Shown piece after piece: positions 33,102-43,156 of a stretch of DNA of 63,066 bases; positions within the stretch are counted from its first letter, which is position 1, and each line of letters begins with the position of its first letter. Under the pieces are notes generated by a model, which did not search any database, was not told the origin of the DNA, and saw only the letters and a program-made list of their open reading frames with translations. A program made the translations under genes and the position numbers. The DNA comes from Acidobacteriota bacterium (lineage in GTDB: Bacteria > Acidobacteriota > Blastocatellia > RBC074): contig JACPYM010000018.1 of assembly GCA_016196035.1 (NCBI GenBank), positions 1-63,066 of the forward strand. Reading direction: 5' to 3'.

Positions 33102-36100
33102 ATGAAGCAAATCGCGTTTCGCGTTCTCGCACTGCTTGCTCTGCTGACCGCAGGTAGTCTGCTCGGTTTCAGTCAGGGCGTCACCACGACTTCTCTTTCC
33201 GGCGCAGTGGTTGATCAAACGGGTTCGGTCGTGCCCGGCGCCGAAATCATTATCAAGGACGAGGCGATTGGCGCCGAATTCAGAACCGCCTCCGCCAGCA
33301 ATGGCACGTTCAGCGTACCGGCCCTGACGGCTGGCACCTATACGGTGACGGTGATGGCCAAGGGCTTCAAACAGTCCGTCATCAGAGGCGTCAAGATTGA
33401 CGCCGGTATCCCGGCGAGCGTGAACGCCACGCTCGAAGTCGGGGCCACCAACGAATCCGTCATCATTCAAGGCGGCGGCGAAGTGTTGCAGACCCAATCC
33501 GCCAGCATCAGCACCACCATCACGGGCCGCCAGATTACCGATTTGCCATTCACCTCACGCAACGTGACCGATCTGCTGTTGTATTTGCCGGGGACAACGA
33601 CGCCGGGGCGTCCGCGCTCTTCGACCTTTAACGGCTTGCCGCAAGGCGCGATCAACATGACGCTCGACGGCGTCAGCATTCAGGACAACGGCGCGCGCAA
33701 TACGGATGGCTTTTACACCAACATCTATCCGCGCGTGGATGCTGTTGAAGAAGTGACGCTTTCGACCGCCACGCCGGGCGCTGAGAGTGCAGGTGAAGGC
33801 GCGATCCAAATCAAGATGGTGACGCGCCAGGGCAGCAACCAATATCACACCAGCCTGTACGAATATCACCGCAACAAGGCGCTCGACGCCAACTACTGGT
33901 TCAACAATCGCAACTTCCGGCCCGGGCCGAATGACAATGCGGCGACGTTTAAGGCCGACCGCGACCTGATGATTCTCAATCAATTCGGCGGGCGCTTCGG
34001 CGGGCCGATCCGGATTCCGAAAATTTTTGACGGACACGACAAAGCCTTCTTCTTTGTCAACTACGAGCAATTCCGGCTGGCGACTTCGCAAGCGCAAACA
34101 CGCACGATCCTCGGCCCGCAGGCGCAACAAGGCGTCTTCCAATACAACACCGCTGCCGGTGTGCGCACGGTGAATTTGCTGACGCTGGCGGCGGGCCGCA
34201 ATTTCACTTCGACGATTGACCCGACGGTGGGCAAGCTGCTGGCCGACATTCGCAGCGCGGCGGCCTCACGCGGCGGCATCCAGCAATTGACCGATCCGAA
34301 TTTGCAGACCTATTCGTTCAGTCCCAGCGAAGGCGGCGAGATTCGCATCTTCCCGACGCTGCGGCTGGATTTCAATCTTTCGAGCAAGCATAAACTCGAG
34401 AACACCTGGAACATTCAGAGCCATCACACGCTGGTTGATTTTCTCAACGGTGGCGCGCCAGCCTTCCCCGGCTTCCCGAACATCGGCAGCCAGAAATCGA
34501 GCCGCTTTACCAACGCCCTGGCCTTGCGTTCGACCTTGAGTTCGACGCTGGTCAACGAAGCGCGCTTCGGCCTGACGGGCGGCACGGTGGTGTTCAACGG
34601 CGAAAACTCGCTCGCCGCTTTCACCGGATCAGTCGCCAATCAGGGCGGCTATAGTTTGGCCATCAGCGCGGCGGGCATCACCAACGCGACGGTCAACACC
34701 GGCTCCACACGCCGCAATTCGCCGACCTGGAATTTCAATGACACCTTGAGCTGGTCGCGCGGCGCGCACACCTTCAACTTCGGCGGCAGCTTTTTCCAGG
34801 GCAACTATTTCACCACCGGGACGACCTTTGTCCCGACGATCACCTTTGGCGTAGACACGACAGACCCGGCCAGCGCGCTCTTTTCCGCGACGAATTTCCA
34901 AGGCGCCGCCGCCGCCGACATCACGCGCGCCCAGAACATCTATGCGACGCTGGTTGGCAGCATCACGCAGATCGCCGGCAATGCGGGCCTCAGCGAGACC
35001 ACCAACAAATATACCTATCTGGCTCAGAACACGGTGCGCGCGCGCAATCGTGAGATGGGCGCTTTCGCGCAAGATGCCTGGCGCATGCGACCCAACCTGA
35101 CGGTCAACGCAGGGCTGCGTTGGGAGGCACAATTCCCCGTGACTTCGCTCAACAACAATCTGACCAACCCTACGCTGGAAGGCCTCTACGGTGTGTCGGG
35201 CCTGGGCAATGTCTTCAAGCCGGGCACGCTCACCGGTACGGCCACGCAATTCAATCTGTTCAAGGAAGGCGACACTGCCTATCAGACGGACAAGAGCAAT
35301 TTTGCGCCGAGCCTGGGCGTGGCCTGGACGCCGAATTGGAAAGACGGAATGCTGAGCCGTGTGTTCGGCAGCGGTGGACAAACGGTCGTGCGCGGCGGCT
35401 TCTCGATGGCCTTCAACCGCGACGGCATCAACACGCTGATCGGCACCATCAGCGGCAACACGGGCGGCAGCATCACGGTCAATCGCAACATCGCCACCGG
35501 CAACCTGGGCACATTGCCGCTGTTGCTCAGCAACGTCGGCAAGCTCGCCCCGCTCACATTCCCCGACACGCCGACTTATCCGCTGACCGGCGCGATCACG
35601 AATGGGGCCAGCACCTACGATCCCAATCTGAAGACGCCCTACATCATGTCCTGGACGTTCGGTCTGCAACGCGAGATCACCAAGGACATGGCGCTTGAAG
35701 TCCGCTACGTCGGCAATCGCGCATTGAACTTCCGCCAGGCTTTCAACATTAACGAAGTCAACATCGTCGAAAATGGCTTCCTCAACGAGTTCAAACTGGC
35801 GCAAAGAAATCTGGAAGTCTTCAAGGCGGCCAATCCGACCTGCAGTCAACCGGCTCAGGCAGGCCAACCAACCCCTCCGGCTTGCAGTTTTGCTTATCGA
35901 GGGTTAGCAGGCCAGGCGCCATTACCAATTATGTTGGCGTACTTCAGTGGAAAATTAGACCCCAATGCCATTAACAGCTACACCTCCGGTAGTTTCACCA
36001 ACAACACCTTTGTTAGTGCGCTGGCGGCGAATAACGCCGCGCCGGTGACCTTTGCGACCAACCTGTATACCCCTGCGGCGTCCCGCACCAATGCCGCGAA

Positions 36101-37028
36101 TGCGGGATTGCCAGCGAACTTCTTCCAGACGAATCCGGGCTTGCAGGGAACCGTTTCTTTCACGGGCAATGGCGGGCATTCCTACTACGACTCTGGTGTG
36201 GTCGAGTTGCGCCGCCGCTTGTCGAAAGGCTTCTTGGTGCAAACCAGTTACATCTATGCCAAGGGCGCGCAACTCGCTACGCCCTCGCTGCGCGCGGGTT
36301 ATTACAAGAGCGCCAGCCCGCTCGTCATCACGCATGCCTTTAAGGCGGATTGGGTCTATGACCTGCCGGTGGGCAATGGCCGCGCGTTCTTCAGTAACGT
36401 CAAAGGCCCGGTGGGCAAGGCGCTCGAAGGCTGGGCCTTCCAGGGCACGGCGCGCCTTCAAAGCGGCTCGCCCTTCAACGTCAACGGCGTGCGCTTGATT
36501 GGGATGACGCGCAAGGAACTGCAAAACTCGCTAAAGGTGCGCTTCGACGATGCGAATGCAGTGGCCTATTACCTGCCGCAGGACGTCATTGACAACACGA
36601 TCAAGGCGTTCAACGTAAGCGCGACCTCCGCCAATGGCTACAGCACGCGCGGCGCGCCGACGGGCCGTTACCTCGCGCCCGCCAATAGTGCCAATTGCAT
36701 CGAGGTCTATGCCGGGCAGTGCGGTTTCCCGACCATCGTGCTGTATGGGCCGCAGTTCACGCGCTTCGATCTCAACCTGACCAAGAAGACGAAGATCACC
36801 GAGCGGGTCAACCTGGAGTTCCGCGCGGATTTTCTGAACGCTTTCAACTACGTCAACTTCCTCGTCCAAAACCCAGCCAACGCCTCGTCGGCGCTGGGCG
36901 GGCTGACGGCGGCCGGTGGCGTTGGCAATGATACGTTTGGCCAGATCACACAAGGCTATCGTGATGTTTCCACCACGAATGATCCGGGCGGGCGCATGAT
37001 TCAATTCGCCCTGCGGCTGAATTTTTAG
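33102..37028 (+). CDS. Oar-like TonB-dependent receptor with carboxypeptidase-regulatory N-terminus
   Basis: AAAAGGAACTCACC precedes the ATG at 33102. The 1308-residue product has a signal peptide (to about 24), a carboxypeptidase-regulatory-like/CNA-type beta domain at about 27-115 (LSGAVVDQTGSVVPGAEIII, GTYTVTVMAKGFKQS), a plug (GRQITDLPFTSRNVTDLLLYLPG) and a very large barrel with repeated aromatic strands, ending QFALRLNF with the C-terminal Phe expected for outer-membrane insertion. It is the Oar/Acidobacteria-type TonB receptor, which transports polymers or peptides or acts in surface attachment. No TonB box or substrate partner is identifiable, and adjacent genes are not SusD-like. Confidence 0.92.
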   Translation: MKQIAFRVLALLALLTAGSLLGFSQGVTTTSLSGAVVDQTGSVVPGAEIIIKDEAIGAEFRTASASNGTFSVPALTAGTYTVTVMAKGFKQSVIRGVKIDAGIPASVNATLEVGATNESVIIQGGGEVLQTQSASISTTITGRQITDLPFTSRNVTDLLLYLPGTTTPGRPRSSTFNGLPQGAINMTLDGVSIQDNGARNTDGFYTNIYPRVDAVEEVTLSTATPGAESAGEGAIQIKMVTRQGSNQYHTSLYEYHRNKALDANYWFNNRNFRPGPNDNAATFKADRDLMILNQFGGRFGGPIRIPKIFDGHDKAFFFVNYEQFRLATSQAQTRTILGPQAQQGVFQYNTAAGVRTVNLLTLAAGRNFTSTIDPTVGKLLADIRSAAASRGGIQQLTDPNLQTYSFSPSEGGEIRIFPTLRLDFNLSSKHKLENTWNIQSHHTLVDFLNGGAPAFPGFPNIGSQKSSRFTNALALRSTLSSTLVNEARFGLTGGTVVFNGENSLAAFTGSVANQGGYSLAISAAGITNATVNTGSTRRNSPTWNFNDTLSWSRGAHTFNFGGSFFQGNYFTTGTTFVPTITFGVDTTDPASALFSATNFQGAAAADITRAQNIYATLVGSITQIAGNAGLSETTNKYTYLAQNTVRARNREMGAFAQDAWRMRPNLTVNAGLRWEAQFPVTSLNNNLTNPTLEGLYGVSGLGNVFKPGTLTGTATQFNLFKEGDTAYQTDKSNFAPSLGVAWTPNWKDGMLSRVFGSGGQTVVRGGFSMAFNRDGINTLIGTISGNTGGSITVNRNIATGNLGTLPLLLSNVGKLAPLTFPDTPTYPLTGAITNGASTYDPNLKTPYIMSWTFGLQREITKDMALEVRYVGNRALNFRQAFNINEVNIVENGFLNEFKLAQRNLEVFKAANPTCSQPAQAGQPTPPACSFAYRGLAGQAPLPIMLAYFSGKLDPNAINSYTSGSFTNNTFVSALAANNAAPVTFATNLYTPAASRTNAANAGLPANFFQTNPGLQGTVSFTGNGGHSYYDSGVVELRRRLSKGFLVQTSYIYAKGAQLATPSLRAGYYKSASPLVITHAFKADWVYDLPVGNGRAFFSNVKGPVGKALEGWAFQGTARLQSGSPFNVNGVRLIGMTRKELQNSLKVRFDDANAVAYYLPQDVIDNTIKAFNVSATSANGYSTRGAPTGRYLAPANSANCIEVYAGQCGFPTIVLYGPQFTRFDLNLTKKTKITERVNLEFRADFLNAFNYVNFLVQNPANASSALGGLTAAGGVGNDTFGQITQGYRDVSTTNDPGGRMIQFALRLNF

Positions 37029-37399
37029 GGTGTTGTTTTGATGGAGTGAGCGGGGAGCGCAGCAGGTAGCTGCGCTTCCCGCAGTTTCATTTGCCAGTAC
37101 CAGCAGCCACAGCGCTCTCCTCGCATGGCACTGAATTGCCAATGTGAAAAAATATTAGGGCACTGATTGATTAGATATTGCATCCTTTGCCACATGACAC
37201 TATATTGCGCGGGTCAGCCCATACCCCGAAGGAGATTTAGGCTAGGATAAGGTGCAAACGGCTGATAAGCGTTTCCTAGTTACTCTTCGCCGCAGCCCCG
37301 CGCAGCGATTCAATTTGCCTAAAAACCTGTTTTGCGTATACCTACAAATACTGTTGTTTGTATGCGCGTTAGCCTGTCTCGCCAATTGAGGAACGAATC
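37029..37399. other. intergenic region with GC-rich hairpin
   Basis: A hairpin GGGGAGCGCAGC / GCTGCGCTTCCC (37052-37080) follows the receptor stop and could terminate it, though no clear U-tract follows. The rest, up to the AT-rich island, holds nothing I can name. The base composition visibly shifts to AT-rich near 37150. Confidence 0.55.
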
Positions 37400-38707
37400 A
37401 TGGATAACCAAACCCACAATCAAACCTCCGCTCAAATGGATAACCAAGCCAATAATCAACTTTCCTCTCAAGACGCTAAAGCAGCTCGCCAAAGCATGGC
37501 CATACCACTTATCGCAACATTGTTATTTTTGGCGACGCTAGCAACAATCATACTAACTGCCACAACAATCTTGGCGCTTATAAATAAGTACCATTTGCCA
37601 TTACCTGGAGAATTTGAGCTCACTGCTAAAGAAGCTAGTTTTGAGCTTAAAAGCGAGGGTGGTGGAGTTCTAGCAGCGCCATCTGAAATAGAGATGATGA
37701 ATGGTGTTGCACTGGATACTATTGACGTCCATGATTTTTCAATGCTGAAACTTCAACCATCCAAGGTATATGTTTCGTGTCCGTTACCATTCGAAACGGC
37801 CCTTACTTGCGATAAAGGTTGGGCATTATTGTCAGACAGGTCTATGGACGTAAAAGATGTGATTGTTAAACCAGTAGGGAGTGAAAACGATGACGCCAAT
37901 ATCATGATAACAAAAGCGGTGGGAGATAGTGACGTTCCGTTATCACTAGATACTATCAAAGTAAGGAGCGGTTCTGCAGTTAATCTTGAAGTCAAAAGCT
38001 TCAACGAAGAACAGGAAGCGGTGATTTTGTTGAACGTTAATATCAGCAAACAACCGTCAACAAATAATCTTGCCTTGGGTAAGCAAATTATTTTGCACCC
38101 AGAGCGCGCTAGTGTTTTAGGGGCAACTGACTCCCCGGAATTGGCAGAACAGCTAAATGCAGTGAATAGAACAGGTGGGCAGGGAGTAAAGTATAAAACG
38201 GAATTTCGCGATGGTAGTAATGCCGCCACTGTCAGTGGAATGCAAGATACTATTACATACGCTTTAACTCCACATGAAAAAACAATCGAACTGTTTAATG
38301 CCAAGCTTGAAGAGTGTAGTGAAAAGTGCATCCCAGCAAAATCAATTAAGTTTTCCGACCAACAAGGATGGAAAATCAAATACTTCTCGAAAGACATCAT
38401 GGAGAGTGGAAAACTCTCCCAATTAACTGCTGAGTCTGATTCGGACTACTTAACATTTGAGAAAGGAAAGGATTTCCAGATCAGGCAAATCGTTTGGGAT
38501 AGAGAGAAAAGATCGCTCAAATTTAAGCTGCTAGGGGATGTTAATAACGCTCGTACTTCTAAAACAAAGATTCATTTTAGCATGCACGACATGTTAAATG
38601 AAAACACTTGGCTGACACGCAGTTTTATAATTATTGCTGCATTGATCGCAGGCCTACTGAATCTTATTCAGTTTATTTTGAACTTGTGGCAACATTTCAA
38701 AAAATGA
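37400..38707 (+). CDS. unrecognised double-anchored membrane protein, AT-rich island
   Basis: GAGGAACGAATC precedes this ATG. The 435-residue product begins with a polar Gln/Asn-rich tail (MDNQTHNQTSAQMDNQANNQ), has one hydrophobic helix at about 34-60, a large extracytoplasmic part with beta strands, and a second hydrophobic helix near residues 408-428 (SFIIIAALIAGLLNLIQFIL). Cys occur as CPLPFETALTC and CSEKC, which could form disulfides. Codons are much richer in A/T than in flanking genes, pointing to recent acquisition. I do not recognise the family. It faces the next gene tail to tail; both have an N-terminal membrane anchor and an exported domain. Confidence 0.8.
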   Translation: MDNQTHNQTSAQMDNQANNQLSSQDAKAARQSMAIPLIATLLFLATLATIILTATTILALINKYHLPLPGEFELTAKEASFELKSEGGGVLAAPSEIEMMNGVALDTIDVHDFSMLKLQPSKVYVSCPLPFETALTCDKGWALLSDRSMDVKDVIVKPVGSENDDANIMITKAVGDSDVPLSLDTIKVRSGSAVNLEVKSFNEEQEAVILLNVNISKQPSTNNLALGKQIILHPERASVLGATDSPELAEQLNAVNRTGGQGVKYKTEFRDGSNAATVSGMQDTITYALTPHEKTIELFNAKLEECSEKCIPAKSIKFSDQQGWKIKYFSKDIMESGKLSQLTAESDSDYLTFEKGKDFQIRQIVWDREKRSLKFKLLGDVNNARTSKTKIHFSMHDMLNENTWLTRSFIIIAALIAGLLNLIQFILNLWQHFKK

Positions 38708-38781
38708 TAGGGTGGGGGCTAAAGAATTGACATCTTGAAGTGCAAGTTAGAAGCCAGAGTCGAGAGCCAAAGGTCAGGTTA

Positions 38782-39555
38782 TCATTCAGCAATTTTGGGT
38801 TGGTGATAGAAAAAGAAACTTCGATTAAATGGTTTTTTACCTTCCTTAGGTGATTTGCCACTTATAAAATGGCCGCTAACAACCACTGCGTAATCTCCTT
38901 GCTTCTCACTACTCATATCACATACAACTCCAAAACGTACAGTAGCTGTTTTACCACTGTCGTAATTGTATGTACATCTCAGCACTACCTTGTCGGCTTC
39001 TTTATGCTTAATACTAACATTCAAATCGCTTGCTGTCTGGTTCATCAGAAAATTAAACTTATACTCCCCGAGAGCTTTAGGAGGGATCAAATGATAGATA
39101 ACAACAGGAGCTATACAGTCATCGCATTGATTTGTCTTCGCCAGGGCATATATGTTTCCAGGCGTTACACCAGCTTTAGAAATTGTGTATATGTTGTTAA
39201 AACCAACATTACATTCCTTTTCATTTGAAAGGGGCTGGAAACTTTTTAGTGAAACACTTCGAATGTCAAAACGAATCCGCGCCTGTGATTTCAGGTAAAC
39301 CCCTGCATTTAATATGTTACTATCCCAAGTTTCGGCCTTCACAATTGCTGAAATAAGTTCGACAGGGCGAGTCTCAACAAAGGTAGCCTCGTGAACCCCT
39401 TCATAGATGAACGCTTCGGACGCCTCAACAGGACGCAAACTAATACCCAAATAATGGCAGGGAATTATTAAGCTCACATAAAGTGAAAACCGCTCAAAAC
39501 TGACAAAGCATATTCCTAATAGCAATATGCTAATATACGCATCTTTAGCTCGCAT
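38782..39555 (-). CDS. unrecognised membrane-anchored protein, AT-rich island
   Basis: GAGGAAGG before the ATG supports the start. The 257-residue protein has a hydrophobic N-terminal anchor (AYISILLLGICFVSFERFSLYVSLII) and a beta-rich remainder with four or more cysteines (KECNVGF, NQCDDC, RCTYNY, VVCDMSS). The exported domain ends in a basic/aromatic tail (KKPFNRSFFFYHQPKIAE). Like its convergent neighbour it is AT-rich and foreign-looking. I cannot name a family. The convergent gap is 74 bases. Confidence 0.75.
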   Translation of the reverse strand: MRAKDAYISILLLGICFVSFERFSLYVSLIIPCHYLGISLRPVEASEAFIYEGVHEATFVETRPVELISAIVKAETWDSNILNAGVYLKSQARIRFDIRSVSLKSFQPLSNEKECNVGFNNIYTISKAGVTPGNIYALAKTNQCDDCIAPVVIYHLIPPKALGEYKFNFLMNQTASDLNVSIKHKEADKVVLRCTYNYDSGKTATVRFGVVCDMSSEKQGDYAVVVSGHFISGKSPKEGKKPFNRSFFFYHQPKIAE

Positions 39556-39830
39556 ATGACCTTCCTCGGGGCTAGTTCAGTCAATGTTTCGTTGAGAACT
39601 ACTTTTCTTGTCAGAATTGCCGTTTTCTGGCTGTTTGCCGAAAAGACAGAATTAGCTATAAACAAGTCACATTCTGACGAAATGCGTCAGAGTGCGGGAG
39701 GGATTGCTGAACTTAATAACTTATGACGGAGACAATGACTACTAGACATCAACCCAAATAATGACAGCGTCATTAATATCACAGCAAAAACAGGCTTACA
39801 AGCATTGAAGTATTCAATCCCTTTGCCAGA

Positions 39831-39978
39831 TCAGAATTGCTTGTAAACTGTTCCACCTTTCATCACTATCCGCACCTTGCGCAGCGTCGAAACATCGCGC
39901 ACCGGATCGCCTTCGACTGCGATCAGATCGGCCAACAAGCTCGCTTTGACCTGCCCGATCTGTTTTTCCATGTGCGGC
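39831..39978 (-). pseudogene. 3' remnant of an amidohydrolase gene
   Basis: The minus strand encodes the C-terminal end [20 protein letters not shown] onward to the stop at 39831-39833, closely matching the last 49 codons of the amidohydrolase at 41871-43130. No upstream part or start exists; the match ends just upstream of the methionine codon at 39969-39971. It lies directly downstream of the carboxylesterase gene. Confidence 0.85.
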
Positions 39979-40002
39979 ACGGGTGCGGTCCCGTCTTGGC
40001 CG

Positions 40003-41637
40003 CTACTTTTTCACATAGAACTGATCCAGGAATTCATACCGCGTCCGCACCGCCTCACGCTCAGCACGGGTGTTGACGTCAATCACCATACGCTGGCCCG
40101 CGCTGAACTTCGGCCAATTCGGCAAACCCGCGCCATTCGGGTTGCCGGTTTTGATGAAGTTGGCAAAGTATTCCTGCATGGTTTTTGAGACCTTGTGATC
40201 GTCCGGCGTCCAGGCAAAGACCTTGTTGCCATCCAGATTGCCCATCGCATATTCGATCTCGGCGGAATGCGAAGCCCCGCGTGCCGGTGGGCGCGGATTC
40301 GCCGCTGCCTGTTGCCCGCGCACGACACCGCCTGCTAGACCCGGCTGCGCGTCGCCCATCTCTGCGCGCATCGCCGGACGGGGCCGCGCGTAGAGGTAAT
40401 AGTAAGTTGGCTTGCCGCCCGTCTTGGTTGCCAAATCCACCCACTTCCAAGTGCTATAGGCAATGAAACGATCGCTCGCCAACGCCTGCGCGGCATCCAG
40501 CACTTCGGTTTCGTTCGTGGCCGGGTAAAGTTTGAAGACTTCGTCAGCCTTCTCGTTATAAAGCCGCTGCAAAGCCTTGCGATAATTTTCGACCGTCGGT
40601 TTCTCGCGCACCAACACGCCACCCGCGCCCGATTCTTCGGTATTCGAACCCGCGAGCAACGGCACGCGCGCCTGTTCGCCTGCCGCGAAAATCTCTGCCG
40701 GCGCTTTCGGGAAGAAATAGCCATCAACGGTGGGCGAGAATCGCGGCAGGCCAGGTTTCGCTGTGGCTGCGAGCAACTCGTCGGCGGAGATGGCGCGTAA
40801 CGCTGCTAACGAAGGCGCATCGCCCTTACCCAGGCCCGCCGCGAACTTAACGCCGCTCTGCTCGCCTTCGGCCAAGGGCACAGCGGAAAGTGCCCCGATC
40901 ATCGAACCGCTCTCGCCAATCGCGCCCGCGATCAGGTTTTTGGAAAGCGGCGAAGCCATCTGCGCACTGACGGCGATGGAACCGGCGGATTCGCCCGCGA
41001 TGGTCACGCGCTTCGGATCGCCGCCAAACGCCGCGACGTTTTGCTGCACCCACTGCAACGCGGCGTACTGATCAAAGAGCGCATAGTTGCCCGAAGCGTG
41101 ATGCGGCGATTCCTTGGTTAATTCAGGATGGGCAAAGAAGCCAAACACGCTCAGGCGGTAACTGATCGAGATGGCCACGATGCCTTTCTTGGCCATGCTC
41201 TCGCCGTCATAGCGCGGCTCAGAACCGTCGCCCGCCATAAAGCCGCCGCCGAAAAAGTAAACCAGCACGGGCAGCTTTTCCCGGCCCGTTTTTGCGGGCG
41301 TCCAAACGTTCAGGTACAGACAGTCTTCGCTCATCCCGTCAGAACGGAAATTCATATCGCCGAAGATGGGTCGCTGCATACAACGCGGCCCGAATTTGTC
41401 GGCCTTGCGCACGCCTGTCCAATTCGCGACTGGTTGCGGCGGTTTCCAGCGCAAATCCCCGACTGGCGGGGCACCAAAGGGAACGCCTTTGAAGCTGCGT
41501 ATGCCGGGGCTTTCGGCCACGCCTTCGAGCGTGCCGTTGGCGGTTTTGACGCGCTCTTGCGCGCTGACGCTGCCGGTAAACGTTGCCGCAAACAGGAGCG
41601 CCGCGACAGCCGACAGATTGCGAATGGTTGGTTTCAT
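40003..41637 (-). CDS. exported type-B carboxylesterase
   Basis: AAGGGACAACTCAC precedes this ATG. The 544-residue exported enzyme (signal to SAQE, 28) has the type-B carboxylesterase signatures: oxyanion loop FGGGF at 129-133, SEDCLYLNVWTP near 103-114, and the nucleophile motif GESAG with Ser217. Later come SNTEESG, with the acidic residue, and GASHSAEIEY with the candidate His. It hydrolyses carboxylic esters in the periplasm; the natural substrate is not known. A glycine/proline-rich loop (RGQQAAANPRPPARG) is inserted before the His and looks variable. Its 3' flank holds an amidohydrolase remnant. Confidence 0.92.
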   Translation of the reverse strand: MKPTIRNLSAVAALLFAATFTGSVSAQERVKTANGTLEGVAESPGIRSFKGVPFGAPPVGDLRWKPPQPVANWTGVRKADKFGPRCMQRPIFGDMNFRSDGMSEDCLYLNVWTPAKTGREKLPVLVYFFGGGFMAGDGSEPRYDGESMAKKGIVAISISYRLSVFGFFAHPELTKESPHHASGNYALFDQYAALQWVQQNVAAFGGDPKRVTIAGESAGSIAVSAQMASPLSKNLIAGAIGESGSMIGALSAVPLAEGEQSGVKFAAGLGKGDAPSLAALRAISADELLAATAKPGLPRFSPTVDGYFFPKAPAEIFAAGEQARVPLLAGSNTEESGAGGVLVREKPTVENYRKALQRLYNEKADEVFKLYPATNETEVLDAAQALASDRFIAYSTWKWVDLATKTGGKPTYYYLYARPRPAMRAEMGDAQPGLAGGVVRGQQAAANPRPPARGASHSAEIEYAMGNLDGNKVFAWTPDDHKVSKTMQEYFANFIKTGNPNGAGLPNWPKFSAGQRMVIDVNTRAEREAVRTRYEFLDQFYVKK

Positions 41638-41726
41638 GTGAGTTGTCCCTTCATTGATGGAATTTCAAAAAAATTGCCTGTCATTGTCCAACTTCCGACA
41701 ACGGATGTGTGCGAACGGCAAGACCG

Positions 41727-41801
41727 AACTGAATCCTGATTCCTGAACCCTGACGACTGGTGGCTGAAAAGTCATCAGGAGTCAGGAATCAGGATTCAGT
41801 T
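41727..41801. repeat. palindromic repeat (GAATCCTGATTCCTGA family I)
   Basis: Arms AACTGAATCCTGATTCCTGA (41728 on) and TCAGGAATCAGGATTCAGTT (to 41801) are inverted copies around about 25 bases. It lies upstream of the carboxylesterase and downstream of the amidohydrolase. Confidence 0.85.
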
Positions 41802-41870
41802 GACCGCTCTCGCAGCGCTAGTTCGAACGCATTCATCACAGCAGCTTGTGTTTGTGCGCCGGGTTGACAG

Positions 41871-43130
41871 TTACATTTGCTTATGAAGCACGCCGTCTTT
41901 CATCACCAAGCGCACCTTGCGCAACGTTGAAACGTCGCGTGTTGGGTCGCCTTCGACCGCGATCAAATCGGCGAGCAAGCCCGCTTTGACCTGCCCGATT
42001 TGTTTTTCCATGCGCAACACCCGCGCGTTGACCGAAGTCGCGGATTGCAGCGTTTGCAGCGGCGTCATCCCGCATTTCACCATCGCTTCCAATTCGCGCA
42101 CATTGTCGCCGTGCGGGAAGACACCGACGTCGCTGCCCGCCGCAATCGTGACGCCAGCGGCCAGTGCGGCTTTCAGCATTTCGGGTTTGCGCGCCTGATT
42201 GCCGACCGAGAGTGTGGGGCAAAGCGCGACGTTGTGTTCTTTCATCAAGCGGAAGACTTCAGGTGTGCCGTCGTCGCCGTGTTCGATGGTTTCGACACCC
42301 GCGAGCGTCGCGCGCCGCATGCCTTCGGCTGTTGACGAATGCGCCGCGACGGGAATGCCCGCGCTGGCCGCAACCTCTACGATCAGCTTCAATTCGGCGA
42401 GCGTGAAAGTCGGCGCGGCCCCCTGTTTGCCCCAACGATAATCAGCGTAGACCTTGATCCAATCGGCGCCCTTGCCGATCTGGTCGCGCACAACACGCGT
42501 CAGAGTGTCCATGCCGTCGGCCTCTTCCGCGCCCTGCGGCACGCGCCATTCGGTGGCGTAACCTTTCGGGCCATAACTGCCGGTGACGACGATGGCGCGT
42601 GTCGCGACCTGCATACGCGGGCCGGGAATGATGTTTTGTTGGACGGCCTGCTTCAACCCGACATCGGCATATTCAGCGCCTTCGGTGCCCAGGTCGCGGA
42701 TGGTCGTGAATCCAGCCAGCAGCGTGTTGCGCAAATGATTGGTCGCGCGGGCGACGCGCAAACTCAGGTGTTCGCGCGCGACCTGATCGTTCCAGGGGGT
42801 TTCGTTGTAAGGATGCAGCAATACGTGCGAGTGCGCTTCGATCAAGCCGGGCAGCAAGGTCGTGTTGGGCAGTTCGATAATTTTGGCGGCGGCGGGTGCG
42901 GCGATTTCGCCAACAGGGCCAACCTTTTCGATGCGCTCGCCGTTGACCAGCACGGCCCAGCCTTCGTGCGCCTCGACGCCGTCAAAGATACGCGCGGGTT
43001 TGAGCAGGTAAACAGCTTTGGCCGTTTGGGTCGAGTTGGATTGCGCGCGCGGGTAGCTGGGTGGCAACGCCAATAACAGTCCAACCAACAGCGCGGAACA
43101 AAAGGGGCTTGGTAGTTTCGGTTTGCTCAT
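41871..43130 (-). CDS. exported imidazolonepropionase-like amidohydrolase
   Basis: The ATG at 43130, after AAGG at good spacing, opens a signal peptide ([20 protein letters not shown] to RAQS, 31). The 419-residue protein is a metal-dependent amidohydrolase: HxH at H100 and H102 (EAHSHV), [10 protein letters not shown] with a lysine that may be carbamylated, [18 protein letters not shown] and [12 protein letters not shown] with the metal-binding Asp. The closing [20 protein letters not shown] strand is typical. Its substrate may be an N-acyl peptide or lactam. A duplicated copy of its 3' end lies 2 kb downstream at 39831-39978. It is the last gene of a run starting with the DUF1553 gene on the same strand. 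Confidence 0.9.
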   Translation of the reverse strand: MSKPKLPSPFCSALLVGLLLALPPSYPRAQSNSTQTAKAVYLLKPARIFDGVEAHEGWAVLVNGERIEKVGPVGEIAAPAAAKIIELPNTTLLPGLIEAHSHVLLHPYNETPWNDQVAREHLSLRVARATNHLRNTLLAGFTTIRDLGTEGAEYADVGLKQAVQQNIIPGPRMQVATRAIVVTGSYGPKGYATEWRVPQGAEEADGMDTLTRVVRDQIGKGADWIKVYADYRWGKQGAAPTFTLAELKLIVEVAASAGIPVAAHSSTAEGMRRATLAGVETIEHGDDGTPEVFRLMKEHNVALCPTLSVGNQARKPEMLKAALAAGVTIAAGSDVGVFPHGDNVRELEAMVKCGMTPLQTLQSATSVNARVLRMEKQIGQVKAGLLADLIAVEGDPTRDVSTLRKVRLVMKDGVLHKQM

Positions 43131-43156
43131 TCGATAACCTTGCTTTGCTTCAGTTT

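Noticed and set aside
34629-35867. 412-codon minus-strand open frame
   Set aside because: It is antisense to the TonB receptor barrel, and has no recognisable motif.
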